Below are positions 34,035 to 42,585 of a stretch of DNA of 64,000 nucleotides, one piece after another; position 1 is the first letter of the stretch; each line of letters opens with the position of its first letter. The notes under the pieces were generated by a model. It was given only the letters and a program-made list of their open reading frames with translations. It ran no database searches and was not told where the DNA came from. Made by a program: the position numbers and the translations under genes. The DNA is from Streptomyces sp. NBC_01210 (GTDB lineage: Bacteria > Actinomycetota > Actinomycetes > Streptomycetales > Streptomycetaceae), in assembly GCF_036010325.1 (NCBI RefSeq), contig NZ_CP108549.1, positions 8,556,001 through 8,620,000 of the forward strand. Reading direction: 5' to 3'.

Positions 34035-34223
34035 CTACTTGGAACCGCGCCTCACGCGGCGCTGCGGTTTCTGGTTCAGCGGGTTGAGCGAAGGGTTGGA
34101 TCGCGAGTCTGCCTTCTCTTGCTCCACCACCCACCCATTGAGTGCCGAGATACCGAGGTATTCAGCCGCCTTCGGCAGATTCAGGAATGGTGCCTCGTGA
34201 GTGGGCAGATGGAAATCAGGCAT
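34035..34223 (-). CDS. Excisionase-like helix-turn-helix protein
   Basis: A 62-residue protein with a MerR/Xis-type helix-turn-helix start (FLNLPKAAEYLGIS, residues about 13-26) and a basic C-terminus (NQKPQRRVRRGSK). Its size, the LPKAAEYLGIS motif and its place directly upstream of the integrase on the same strand fit an excisionase. The second part departs from the usual wing sequence. ATG 34223 follows GGGAG at 8 bases. Confidence 0.6.
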   Translation of the reverse strand: MPDFHLPTHEAPFLNLPKAAEYLGISALNGWVVEQEKADSRSNPSLNPLNQKPQRRVRRGSK

Positions 34224-34608
34224 CGCTGTGCTCCCGAGAGATGGGCTGCATCTACCGGTGAAAGAGTCCCGGGAATCTCCGGTTGGGCGGTGCCGGAAGG
34301 ACGTGGTAATGGTGCCCTCTGGTGAGGGGGCGGAGCAGTCAGCCCCCAGGTCGGCTGGCGGCCAACGCTAAGGTGACGTTGGCGCGTTACTGAAATTGAA
34401 TGCGTGATGTCGGGCCCGTGCGGTTGAGCGCTTGGGTGGGGGTGTGCCGCTCTCAGATTCGCTTGGAAGACGGTAGCCTCGACGAAGCCCAGCTCGAGGA
34501 CTTCGCCGTCACTGCCAGTGAACGGTTCCCTGCCGGATTTGGCCGCCGCAGTGTTGGACGCCTGGCATTGACTTCGTCTCTTTCGTCACCTGATCGCCCA
34601 AATAGAAC
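34224..34608. other. 385 bp without a supported gene, upstream of the excisionase
   Basis: It should contain the promoter for the excisionase/integrase genes. An inverted repeat GCCAACG...CGTTGGC (34361-34367 and 34377-34383) could be an operator. A plus-strand open frame across this region has no family resemblance or binding site. Confidence 0.5.
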
Positions 34609-37092
34609 CTATGCGGCTCCGGCTGAAGTTGCTGTCACCAGTGCTCGGACTGTGTCCATGGGAAGTGACACGCGCACGGCGATTTGATAGTCAGACAAAC
34701 CCTGCTCGGATAGTTGGAGGACCTGCAGCTCCTGCTGGAGGGCAAAGACAGCAATGTTCTTGGGCACCAGGGTCTGGCGCGCGCGTTCACGGCGTTCCCT
34801 CAGGTTGTCTGAGGCCTCATCGGAGGGGTGGCGCTCGTGGGCGGGGGTTTGACGTCGTCCACCCGCATCCCCGAGGTTACGCCGCAGCCAGTCCGTTGCG
34901 GCGGCCGGTGGCATCGCTCCCGCAATGAGGTGGCCTTGCACTCCGTCGCAGCCCAGGTCGCGCAGCCGCTCCCAGGTCTCGTCGTCCTCGACGCCCTCGG
35001 CGACCACCATCAGGCCGAGCGAGTGCGCCAGGTCCACGGTGCAGCGGACGATCTCCGCGTCCTCGGTGTCGACGGCCAGTCGGGCGACGAAGGAGCGGTC
35101 CATCTTGAGTTCGCTCAGCGGAAGCTGCCGCAGATGCACCAGTGATGAGTAGCCGGTTCCAAAATTGTCCAGGGACAACTTCACACCGTGCCTAGTCAGC
35201 GCCGCCAGGGTCTCTTCGGCGAGCTGCGGATTGTCCAGCGATACGTCAGCCGTCATCTCAAGTGTCAATGCTTCAGGGGGAACGCCGTGTCTTGCCAACC
35301 GCGCAGCCACCGCGCCCGCGAACCCCGGTGCGTTGATGTCACGTGACGAGACGTCGACGGCGACCGCAACGTCGAGGTCCTGGGCGCGCCAGCGCGCCAC
35401 CTGGCAAAGCGCGGTCTCCAAGACGTACTCCGTGAGGTAGGGCATCAGCCCGGAGGACTCGGCGATGGGCATGAACTCATCGGGCGAGACACGCCCGCGT
35501 TCTGGATGAACCCACCGAACCAGCGTCTCCAGGCCCGCCACCTGACCGTCGAACTGTACTTTCGGCAGGTAGTGCACCTCCACGTCACCTGCGTCCAGGG
35601 CGCTACGCAGATCGCCCAACAAGCTCAGCCGATCAGTCGTGTTGGAGTCCCGCTTGGACTCGTACACCTCGACTCCCGTACGATCCCGCTTCGCCTGGTA
35701 CATCGCGACGTCCGCCCGCCTGAGCAGCCCCTCCACGTCAAGCGCGTGGTCGGGGAAGACTGCGACGCCGGCGCTCGCTTCGAGCACCAGGGTCAGCCCG
35801 TCGAGATCGAGCGGCGAGCCGAGCGCCGCGACAAGATGACGCGCGCTGCGCTTCGCGCTGGTCGTGGACTCGGCCGTCGGCAGCAGTACGGCGAACTCGT
35901 CACCACCGAGCCGCGCGGCCTCTGCCCCGCGCGGCAAGGCTAGGCGCAACCTGTCAGCGATCTGCAGCAGTAGCCGGTCACCGGCGAGATGGCCCAGTGT
36001 GTCGTTGACCGACCTGAACCGGTCGAGGTCGATGAGCACCAGCGCGGACCGGGTACCGGTCCGCTCGGCCTCGTCCAGCGCATTCCAGGTCCGTTCCAGC
36101 ATCCACTGCCGGTTGGGCAGCCGGGTCAGCGGGTCCTGCAGCTGCTCCTCCGCTCGCGCCCTGGCGATGGAGAGCGTGGAATCTAGCGCAATCAACGGCA
36201 CGACAAACAGTGGCAGCAGCACGGGCATGTGCCACGCCACCACGCAGACGAGCGGCGCAATACTGAGCATCGCCACAGCGATCAACCCCTGGCTCAGCAG
36301 GGCGGACAGGGCGATGGCCGGCCGACTGCCGCGTGGAACGTCCAAGAGCGAGGTCATGACGCGGGACACCAAGGTGTAACTGGCCATGGCGAGCAGGACT
36401 GCCGGCAAGACCGTGGCGTCCCATGTGGAGGGAGGCCAAGGAGCCTCTGCCCTAGGTACGTTCCCGAATGCGGCCAGGACCAAGGCGGCCGCACCGATGC
36501 CGAGGATATCTACGGCTCCGTGCAACAGACCCTGCCGCCATCGACGCCGAGCTGTCCCCACAAAGAACACGGTGACAAGACTGATGAGCCCGGCAGACAC
36601 CCAGCCGTAGAGCATCAACACGCCCATGGTGAGGATGGAACTGGATCCACTCCCACCCCACCAGCGATCGCGCCCAAGCACGAGCAAATGCAAGAAGATC
36701 ATCCCGGCGAGGACAGCCACGGCCACACCTGCTGTGCCGCCTGGGATTACGTCCTGCCCATGCGCGACGGCTGTGACGAAGCCCGTGGCCAGAGCGGCGA
36801 ATGCCACGACGATGACTGGAACGACCGCGAAGTCCATAATGGGAATCCTGTGGCGCTCGCCTGCTCGGGGCTCCGTCTGCAGCTGTTGCTCACTTGGGTC
36901 TTGAGCCCGATCCTCTGCTCCGGTCGTCGAGACGTCCTCAGCGAGCCGTGAGACTCCCAGGGTCGCCGCCGCGCACCGGCGAAGAGCAGAGCGGGCAGCG
37001 TCATCCGGGCCACGTCGCGGTCGTGCTACGGGAACGCGGTTCGTTCCGAGGATTGCGGCCCCGGTGCGGCGCCACACGGTTTGGGTCGTCAC
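34609..37092 (-). CDS. Membrane GGDEF protein with degenerate EAL domain and HTH-like tail
   Basis: An 827-residue protein: a basic N-terminus, about 8 membrane helices (residues about 85-310), a GGDEF domain (about 320-480) with an intact LGGDEFAVLL, and an EAL-type domain (about 495-740) with several altered motifs: ETL for EAL, EMTA where the second acidic residue of ExTE is expected, and LDNFGTGYS for DDFGTGYS. It probably makes cyclic di-GMP, while phosphodiesterase activity is doubtful. The last 55 residues end in an HTH-like segment (LSEQGLSDYQIAVRVSLPMD). GTG 37092 overlaps the preceding stop (GTGA) behind AGGAGGTGA. Confidence 0.88.
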   Translation of the reverse strand: MTTQTVWRRTGAAILGTNRVPVARPRRGPDDAARSALRRCAAATLGVSRLAEDVSTTGAEDRAQDPSEQQLQTEPRAGERHRIPIMDFAVVPVIVVAFAALATGFVTAVAHGQDVIPGGTAGVAVAVLAGMIFLHLLVLGRDRWWGGSGSSSILTMGVLMLYGWVSAGLISLVTVFFVGTARRRWRQGLLHGAVDILGIGAAALVLAAFGNVPRAEAPWPPSTWDATVLPAVLLAMASYTLVSRVMTSLLDVPRGSRPAIALSALLSQGLIAVAMLSIAPLVCVVAWHMPVLLPLFVVPLIALDSTLSIARARAEEQLQDPLTRLPNRQWMLERTWNALDEAERTGTRSALVLIDLDRFRSVNDTLGHLAGDRLLLQIADRLRLALPRGAEAARLGGDEFAVLLPTAESTTSAKRSARHLVAALGSPLDLDGLTLVLEASAGVAVFPDHALDVEGLLRRADVAMYQAKRDRTGVEVYESKRDSNTTDRLSLLGDLRSALDAGDVEVHYLPKVQFDGQVAGLETLVRWVHPERGRVSPDEFMPIAESSGLMPYLTEYVLETALCQVARWRAQDLDVAVAVDVSSRDINAPGFAGAVAARLARHGVPPEALTLEMTADVSLDNPQLAEETLAALTRHGVKLSLDNFGTGYSSLVHLRQLPLSELKMDRSFVARLAVDTEDAEIVRCTVDLAHSLGLMVVAEGVEDDETWERLRDLGCDGVQGHLIAGAMPPAAATDWLRRNLGDAGGRRQTPAHERHPSDEASDNLRERRERARQTLVPKNIAVFALQQELQVLQLSEQGLSDYQIAVRVSLPMDTVRALVTATSAGAA

Positions 37093-37592
37093 CGCTCACC
37101 TCCTGGCACGGTGACCTCAGCAGTCTGCTGATCTGGTCGAGCCCCTCTGGTAGTCGGCATCTCTGTGTGGTAACTCGGCTGGACCTCGCCATAGTCAGCG
37201 GCGGCCGGGGGGGCTTGGCCGGCGATTTCTTCGTTCGCGGCGGGCGGGCCATTCACGGCGTTACGTATGGCCTTCACGTTGCCCAGTTGCGTGAGTAGCG
37301 CAGGAGCCGACGCCCCTACCACCACAGCTGCCCACGAGCTGCTTATCTGATCAAGTGCGGCGAACAGTGCACCTGCCCCAGCTCCCAGCAGCGTGTGGAA
37401 CATTGCAGCCACCGGATCCGCCACGAGGTCGTAGTACGCGCTGAACGCTGGCCGGTCCTTTCGCTTTCCGGCACGTTCTCGGTGCTTGTGTCGCGCCGCC
37501 TGCCAAGCCATCGTTTGGCGGTACAGCTCCAGAAATCCCCGTAGGGATCCACCGACTGCTGCCAGCAGTGTCAACAGAACCATTCCATGCAC
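37089..37592 (-). CDS. Small membrane protein coupled to the GGDEF gene
   Basis: A 167-residue protein with an N-terminal hydrophobic helix (VLLTLLAAVGGSLRGFLELY), a basic loop, a second hydrophobic stretch (AAMFHTLLGAGAGALFAAL) and a third (WAAVVVGASAPALLTQL), then a soluble tail of about 55 residues. No family is recognised. GTG 37592 follows GAGGAGG; ATG 37583 is an alternative. Its stop overlaps the start of the GGDEF gene, so the two are likely made together and may interact in the membrane. Confidence 0.7.
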   Translation of the reverse strand: MHGMVLLTLLAAVGGSLRGFLELYRQTMAWQAARHKHRERAGKRKDRPAFSAYYDLVADPVAAMFHTLLGAGAGALFAALDQISSSWAAVVVGASAPALLTQLGNVKAIRNAVNGPPAANEEIAGQAPPAAADYGEVQPSYHTEMPTTRGARPDQQTAEVTVPGGER

Positions 37593-37601
37593 ACCCCCTC
37601 C

Positions 37602-38060
37602 TCAAGGCCGAGTGCCCGTAAGCGTCCCATTCCCGAGCTGAGTGATACCCAGCTTCTGGATGATTGGCGCACGGGACTCCGTTCGGGTCTCGACACAGCG
37701 CTCGCCCCGTGGCTCCGCGAGCCAGCCCAACGTGAGTTCGCTTACCGGAACCGCCGTGGCCTGACTCAGGTGCAGCTTGCTGCTGAATCCGCAGCAGGAC
37801 CGGCCGAGCGCCTCGCCTCCCGCACCACCTCCGCCAGGCGGACGAGGAAGCTCTGCCACACTGTCTCGTCCTGTGGTTCAACACCGCTGCAGTCCTCATT
37901 TCCTGCCGGGGCGTGGACGGCCGTTCCGTCCGGGTGCCGACCGCGAAATGGTGCTCGCACGCTCGTGGAGTCCACCGCGACGTCCCAGTCCATCTCGCCC
38001 GCGGCATTAGTTGCGGCCGGAAGTGGAAGATGGTCACAGCCGACGGTGGCGCACAGGCCG
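37602..38060 (-). pseudogene. IS5-type transposase remnant
   Basis: One frame reads AAGEMDWDVAVDSTSVRA, like the first catalytic aspartate block of IS5-family DDE transposases (DW.V.VDST..RAHQH). Another frame reads ALGRSCCGFSSKLHL, like the following GR(S/G)GGFTTK.HL block. The two are in different frames and the rest of the enzyme is not found. No terminal inverted repeats were identified. Confidence 0.55.
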
Positions 38061-38487
38061 CAGCCGATGCAGGCAGCACTACTCTAGCTCCATTACGTTA
38101 AGTAACGACGGGCGCGAGTTACTGCTCTTGGTCAGGCGGTCCACCAGCCCGGTCGCCATGCCCGTCTTCTTTCACACAATCCACCCGCGGCTCCCGCGGC
38201 TCCCGCGGCCCAGCTGGCCGACGGGGTACTGAAGGCGGAGGGGCAGAGAGTCCGGCTGGTCCGCTCCTATCTCTTCTCCAGTCCGTCCAGTGCGGCGAGC
38301 GTGTTGCACGGGGCCAACTGCAATGGCCGCACTGCTTGGTTGGACACCAGAAGCGAACCCTCAAAGGAGATCAGGAGGGCGCCGAGACGCCCTCCCGCTG
38401 AATTTGCATCACAGGCGTCGAAGCGGGTCAGGCCGCGCCGCACATGTCTGCGGGTGCGGCGCCGGGCCCATCGGGAGCCGGTCACCG
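38061..38487. other. 427 bp without a supported gene
   Basis: Short open frames on both strands show no recognisable domain. Nothing structural stands out apart from a short CCGCGGCTC direct repeat near 38190-38210. Confidence 0.5.
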
Positions 38488-39105
38488 TCAGGACCCCGCG
38501 GGTGAGGGCTCGTTGGGCAGTGCGGCCGACAGTGACGGCGGCAGCCTGAGGTCCTTGCGCAGTTCGATGACGGCCGCGTCGTTGGCCACGCCGGGTTCGC
38601 CGAAGATGAGCGCAGAGATGGGCGTGGAGTACAGGTGCTGCACCACGACTTCGTTGAGGATCTCGGTGACGGTGCCTTCCGGTACCTGCTCCGATTCCCG
38701 TACACGGGCCCAGGCGACCAGTAGTTCCCGGCATTCGGCATCGACCCGGGAGTCAGCCAGGGCCACGTTCCAGCCCTCCACCAGGGCGTCCTTGACGTCA
38801 GCATCCTGTTGGGCGGCCGCGAGCATGACCTGCAGGACGTAGGGGTCGACGCTCGGGTCCAGGAGTGAGAGGAACGCCCGGTGGCCCGCCAGGTGTTTCT
38901 TCTCGGTGGCCCACTTGATGACGGTGCTCCACACGCGCGGCAACTGACCTTCGCGGGCGGCGATGTCCCGCAGGGCGTCCTGTGCCGCCAGTACGGCCTC
39001 GTCGGTGTGGGGCCGGTCGAGGATGTGCCGCAGTCGCACGAGTGACTGGCGTGGGTAGTGTTCGGCGAACTCGCCCTGACAGACCACTGCGACGACCGTG
39101 GCCAC
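38488..39105 (-). pseudogene. C-terminal fragment of a large helical protein
   Basis: The 205-residue frame has strong coding character (HYPRQSLVRLRHILDRP, LPRVWSTVIKWATEKKHLAG, VLQVMLAAAQQDADVKDAL), resembling the HEAT-like C-terminal part of large uncharacterised Streptomyces proteins. It begins at a GTG without ribosome binding site, and nothing like the N-terminal part lies upstream. I read it as a truncated gene; a short functional protein cannot be excluded. Confidence 0.5.
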
Positions 39106-39421
39106 GGCTTGTGAAGCGGCCCGACGCGAGCCGGGCTACGGCACAACTCAGCCGCAGCCCGCCTATGGCAGATTGGCCGGAAGCGGACAGAATGGAGTAT
39201 TACTGCGCATACAGGGGCTCATTCATGCGCAAGATGATGGGGTGCCGTAAGTGGCATGCACGTGCACCTGGGGCGGGCCGGCTGCCAAGTAGTCCCCCCT
39301 TCCCCGTACGCCCTCACATGGTGCCGCACGTCCACCGGCCCTGGTTTGCGACGGGGGGCGCGAGGCGAAGCCGAGCGGTCGCGGTCAGCCCGGTGTTGGG
39401 CGGTAGGTGCGTGTCAGCTGT
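39106..39421. other. 316 bp without a supported gene
   Basis: No frame with family resemblance or a credible start on either strand. It lies between two gene remnants. Confidence 0.5.
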
Positions 39422-39752
39422 TCAGACGATCCGCAGCCGAGGAGTGTCCAGGTCGCACTGGACTGCCAGCTGCTCTGCGTACCGTTCGAGCCGGTTGGGC
39501 AGGACGGACCGGCCGCCCGGCCGTTCGGCCGCGTTCAGTGCCGAATCCCGCAGCAGCGGTGCCCTGCGGTGCCTCTTCGCAGTCCGGGGCGTGCACAACG
39601 GCGCGGGCTTTTGCAGGACCCATCCGGAGGGTCGGCAGGGCCCCACGGCCTCGCGCACCGTCGACGGCTTCTCGGCGCCAGCAGCCGTTCACCCGGATGG
39701 CAGGTTTAGCTCGCCGGTTCGGGCGATCGTGCCGTCTCATGGGCTTCACCAC
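39422..39752 (-). pseudogene. Degraded DUF6233-like gene
   Basis: In alternating frames the strand reads GWVLQKP, then ARAVVHAPDCEEAPQGTAAA, then DSALNAAERPGGRS. The same order (WVL.K, VVHA.DCEE.P.GA, AL.AA..PG.R.C) is found in the remnant at 41119-41510 and resembles the C-terminus of DUF6233 proteins. The cysteine pair expected near the end is lost. Confidence 0.45.
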
Positions 39753-39778
39753 TACTGCGTTCGAGTAGGAGGTGGCCG

Positions 39779-39982
39779 ATGTACAACATGCGCGCCGAAC
39801 ACCTGGCGGCGAAGGCCGACGGGGGGCTGCTCTGGCACGTTCTCGACCGCAACGGCCGTGCCTTGTGCGGCCGAGTGATGAACAGCAAGGCGATCAGCAC
39901 AGCGGATGCGGCGTACGACCGCGACGACTACTGCACCTCTTGCATGAACGCCGTCGGCCACGCCAGCTCCTTCGACAAGTGA
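39779..39982 (+). CDS. Small conserved Streptomyces protein with cysteine motif
   Basis: A 67-residue protein (MYNMRAEHLAAKADGGLLWH at the start; LCGRVM, later YCTSCM) with three cysteines and a histidine-rich context that may bind a metal. ATG 39779 has the strong site TAGGAGGTGG at 5-6 bases. Proteins of this type are widespread in Streptomyces without assigned function. It is one of the few clearly intact genes in this part of the element. Confidence 0.7.
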   Translation: MYNMRAEHLAAKADGGLLWHVLDRNGRALCGRVMNSKAISTADAAYDRDDYCTSCMNAVGHASSFDK

Positions 39983-40058
39983 TAGGTCCACGTGAGTGGA
40001 CTGGCGTGCGAGGTAGAAGACCGTGGGCATAAGCGGGCCGAAGTTTGGAGTCCACTCC

Positions 40059-40646
40059 ATGAAATCCGACACCTCGCGGCAGCACGCCCAGACCAGGCCG
40101 CGGCTCGTTGAGCGGTGGCGGGAGTCGGCCGACCGGCATCTCACCCCCACGAAGCGATCGCTGATCGTGACCTGGGTTGCCTTCGGTACCACCTGGGGCA
40201 CGGTCCGGCTGGTCACCCACGGCATCCGCGGAGGCTGGCTGCCCTGGGGGAACATCTCCGCGGGCGGCGAGCATCTGCACCACTACAACTTCGGCATCGC
40301 CACGCTCGCCGGTATCGGCCTAGTCGCCGTACGCGGCGACGAACGCGCCGTCGGCCACCCCGTCGTCGCCGCTGCCTACGGCGCCGGAACCGCGTTGATC
40401 ACTGACGAGTTCGCCCTGCTGCTGGACCTGAGCGACGTCTACTGGGCCAAACAGGGGCGGCTCAGCGTGGACGTCTCCCTCGGCTTCCTGTCCGCGCTCG
40501 GCACGTACCTGACCGCCAAGCCGTTCTGGGACGAGGTCACCCGGGTGACGCGCAACCACGTCGCCTCCGCGGCCCGGCGGGGGACTGTCGGAGGCCACAT
40601 GAGACCGTTCCGCCGAAGTTCAAGATCCATCTCGCGACGCTGGTGA
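40059..40646 (+). CDS. Integral membrane protein
   Basis: A 195-residue membrane protein with about four helices (SLIVTWVAFGTTWGTVRLV, NFGIATLAGIGLVAV, HPVVAAAYGAGTALITDEF, VDVSLGFLSALGTYLTAK) and a conserved GGEHLHHYNFGI motif between the first two. This resembles a Streptomyces membrane protein family of unknown function. ATG 40059 follows GGAG at about 8 bases; GTG 40023 with GAGG at 9 bases would add 12 residues. Confidence 0.7.
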   Translation: MKSDTSRQHAQTRPRLVERWRESADRHLTPTKRSLIVTWVAFGTTWGTVRLVTHGIRGGWLPWGNISAGGEHLHHYNFGIATLAGIGLVAVRGDERAVGHPVVAAAYGAGTALITDEFALLLDLSDVYWAKQGRLSVDVSLGFLSALGTYLTAKPFWDEVTRVTRNHVASAARRGTVGGHMRPFRRSSRSISRRW

Positions 40647-40849
40647 TCAGATCACCACGGCAGCTTGTCGGAGCGCTCCACTCGATGCATCCCGGCACAC
40701 CTTCGTTCATGGTGCGGGGATCGTACGCCCGAGCGGGGCCGCCCCAATCCCTTGCCGGCTGCATGGGTCGTGCCGGGGGGAAGCATGCAAGCGGAATCCG
40801 CCGGCACCTGGTTCCATGCCCCTCTGCCTACCGGTGGTTGAGGAGGAAC

Positions 40850-41122
40850 GTGGACGAGAACGAGGTGCACTGCGCACGGTGCGGAAGTGCCGACACGGTG
40901 GTCCAGCCGGGCGCCGACACTGTGAAGCACGGTCGGTGCCTGCGCTGCGAGAAGGACTTCCAGGCCACGCCCTGCCCGATCTGCGGGAGTCACCGCATCG
41001 ACGGCTCCTACCGCGTCTCCGGCATCCGCTTCACGACGCTCCCCGACACCGTCACGTGCAGGGACTGCAGGAGCGAGATCCCGGCACGCGACCCCGGCCC
41101 CGAGGGACCGTCCGAGCGCTAA
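40850..41122 (+). CDS. CxxC zinc-ribbon protein
   Basis: A 90-residue protein with four CxxC knuckles: CARC, CLRC, CPIC and CRDC, enough for two zinc ribbons. The rest is hydrophilic and ends in an acidic/proline tail. GTG 40850 lies 3 bases after AGGAGG, so spacing is short. A frameshifted copy sits outside the element at 13090. The role is unknown; such ribbons often mediate RNA or protein contacts. Confidence 0.75.
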   Translation: MDENEVHCARCGSADTVVQPGADTVKHGRCLRCEKDFQATPCPICGSHRIDGSYRVSGIRFTTLPDTVTCRDCRSEIPARDPGPEGPSER

Positions 41123-41510
41123 TCCTCGCCGCCGAAGCCGCGGCCAAGGCCCCTCAGCACCGGATCGAGCTCGGCCGCCGCGCCGCACAGGCTGCACAGC
41201 CGGGTGCCCGGGTGCTGCGCCGCGTCCAGGGCGCGCTCCAGGCCCAGCACCGGCGCTCCGTGCGGGGTCTCTTCGCAGTCGACGGCGTGCACGACTCCCC
41301 GGCCGGGCCCGCGGCCGCCGGCCTTCGCCAGCACCCAGCCCGACGCGGCCTCAGGGCCTGCTCCGCCGCTGAGGGCGGCTCCAGGTACTCGGTGGGCACC
41401 TGGTCGTACGAGATGCCGCCGACACCTCGGCTGTCGCCAGCACGGCCCGGCAGGCGCGAAGGGGTTTCTGGGCCGTCAGGCGCTGCAGGGCACCGCTTGG
41501 CCGAATCCAT
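41119..41510 (-). pseudogene. DUF6233-like gene, frameshifted
   Basis: One frame gives YDQVPTEYLEPPSAAEQALR, and a second gives VLAKAGGRGPGRGVVHAVDC followed by PGTRLCSLCGAAAELDPVL. The order matches the C-terminal half of DUF6233 proteins, but a frameshift near 41330 separates the parts. Its stop overlaps the end of the zinc-ribbon gene on the other strand. Confidence 0.45.
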
Positions 41511-41655
41511 GAAGCGCCATCAGGGTGAAGGAAAGCGGTGGTTGTGAGCGCCCCGGGTTCGGCGCGCCATCCTGCTGCAGTCTGCCTCCCGAGCGGGTGC
41601 GCGAGGCACCCGTGAGGAATGTCGTCACTGGCAGGACCGCTGGCTGCGGTGGCAC

Positions 41656-41970
41656 GTGGCGGCCCGGAGTATGAGAGGCAGCTTTCATGGCCATGTCCAC
41701 GTCTTTCCTGATCTCTTAGCGTTCAGACGGCGTACCAGACGTGCCCCAGGCCGGCAGCGGTCGAGGAACAGCGGGGCTGGGGCGGTAGCGGCCCTGGGCG
41801 CGGCGCTCGTGCTGTTCTGCCCCGGGGTTGCGCTGGCCGCCCCGGGCGATCTGGATCCCACCTTCGGCATCGGCGGCAAGGTGACCACCGACTTCGCCGG
41901 CGAATTCGCCCCGGCTAACGGGGTGGCGGTGCAGGCCGACGGCAAGATCGTCGTGGTCGGCGCAGCTGTA
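41656..41970 (+). pseudogene. Delta-60 repeat surface protein, truncated by IS481
   Basis: The frame has a signal-like helix (AVAALGAALVLFCPGVALA) and then the first delta-60 beta-propeller repeat (DLDPTFGIGGKVTTDF, then GVAVQADGKIVVVG). The homology stops abruptly near 41970 where IS481-type sequence begins. Intact proteins carry many such repeats. The N-terminal start (GTG 41656 or a later codon) is uncertain. Confidence 0.7.
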
Positions 41971-42013
41971 TTGATCACGAGCGTTGTTGACTGTCGTGGG
42001 TCTTGATCATGGC

Positions 42014-42066
42014 GAAGACCTCCGGTGTGGTGGAGCTGTCTAGGACTGCACCGCACGGAGGTCTTC
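42014..42066 (+). promoter_or_regulatory. Hairpin covering the IS481 transposase ribosome binding site
   Basis: GAAGACCTCCG (42014-42024) pairs perfectly with CGGAGGTCTTC (42056-42066), which contains the GGAGG in front of GTG 42067. A transcript entering from outside would fold and hide the binding site, the kind of protection described for some insertion sequences. Confidence 0.55.
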
Positions 42067-42385
42067 GTGTCCCACCGTAATGCCCGGCTGACCGTCTTCG
42101 GGAGGCGGTTGCTGGTTGATCGTGTCCGTTCCGGCCGTCCGGTCGCGCATGTCGCGGCCGAGATGGGCATATCCCGCACCACGGCTCACAAATGGGTGCG
42201 TCGGTTCGCGGCCGAGGGCGAGGTCGGATTGCGGGACCGGTCCAGCTAGCCGCATACGACACCGCACAGGACCGCGGCCGAGACCGAGGCCCTGGCCGAC
42301 CTCGACGCGGCTGGCAAGCTCACCCGCCCCTACCGGCCGCAGACGAACGGCAAGGTCGAACGCAAGTTCCGCCGCCGGGCCGCCG
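42067..42385 (+). pseudogene. IS481-family transposase, deleted
   Basis: From GTG 42067 the frame reads the IS481 helix-turn-helix start (SHRNARLTVFGRRLLVDRV, AAEMGISRTTAHKWVRRF) to a stop at 42247-42249. In the same frame beyond the stop come ETEALADLDAAGKLTRPYRP and QTNGKVER, the region around the last catalytic residues. The middle of the catalytic domain is missing, so the element cannot be active by itself. Confidence 0.8.
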
Positions 42386-42585
42386 ACCTGGACGTCGTAC
42401 GGTGCCTCCGTCGCCCGGATGTCCTTGACGAGCTGTTCGCCCTCCTCGCTCAGTGACTCGCTCTTCGGGATCACCGAGAGATACGTGCTGTTGTCCGCGC
42501 TGAACCGGTCCGAGCCCGGCCCCGGCGGGGCGACCTGCTCACCGGCCGCGAAGGAACCGGCCTCCCGGCGCAGACGCTGGGCACC
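42362..42585 (-). pseudogene. MMPL-family transporter fragment
   Basis: The minus strand reads SADNSTYLSVIPKSESLSEE, then GEQLVKDIRATEAPYDVQVG and GPAAEL. This is the periplasmic loop typical of MMPL/RND lipid transporters. Only about 70 residues remain between the IS481 remnant and the AMP-ligase fragment. Confidence 0.65.

Noticed and set aside
33954..34325. A 123-residue plus-strand frame over the excisionase region
   Set aside because: The opposite strand has a short gene with a helix-turn-helix motif and a ribosome binding site in the expected place; this frame has neither.
37587..38087. A 166-residue plus-strand frame after the small membrane protein
   Set aside because: Its complement carries IS5-type transposase motifs; the plus-strand text is low complexity and starts without a binding site of its own.
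40115..40405. An arginine-rich plus-strand frame
   Set aside because: It is an out-of-frame reading of the membrane protein gene at 40059-40646.
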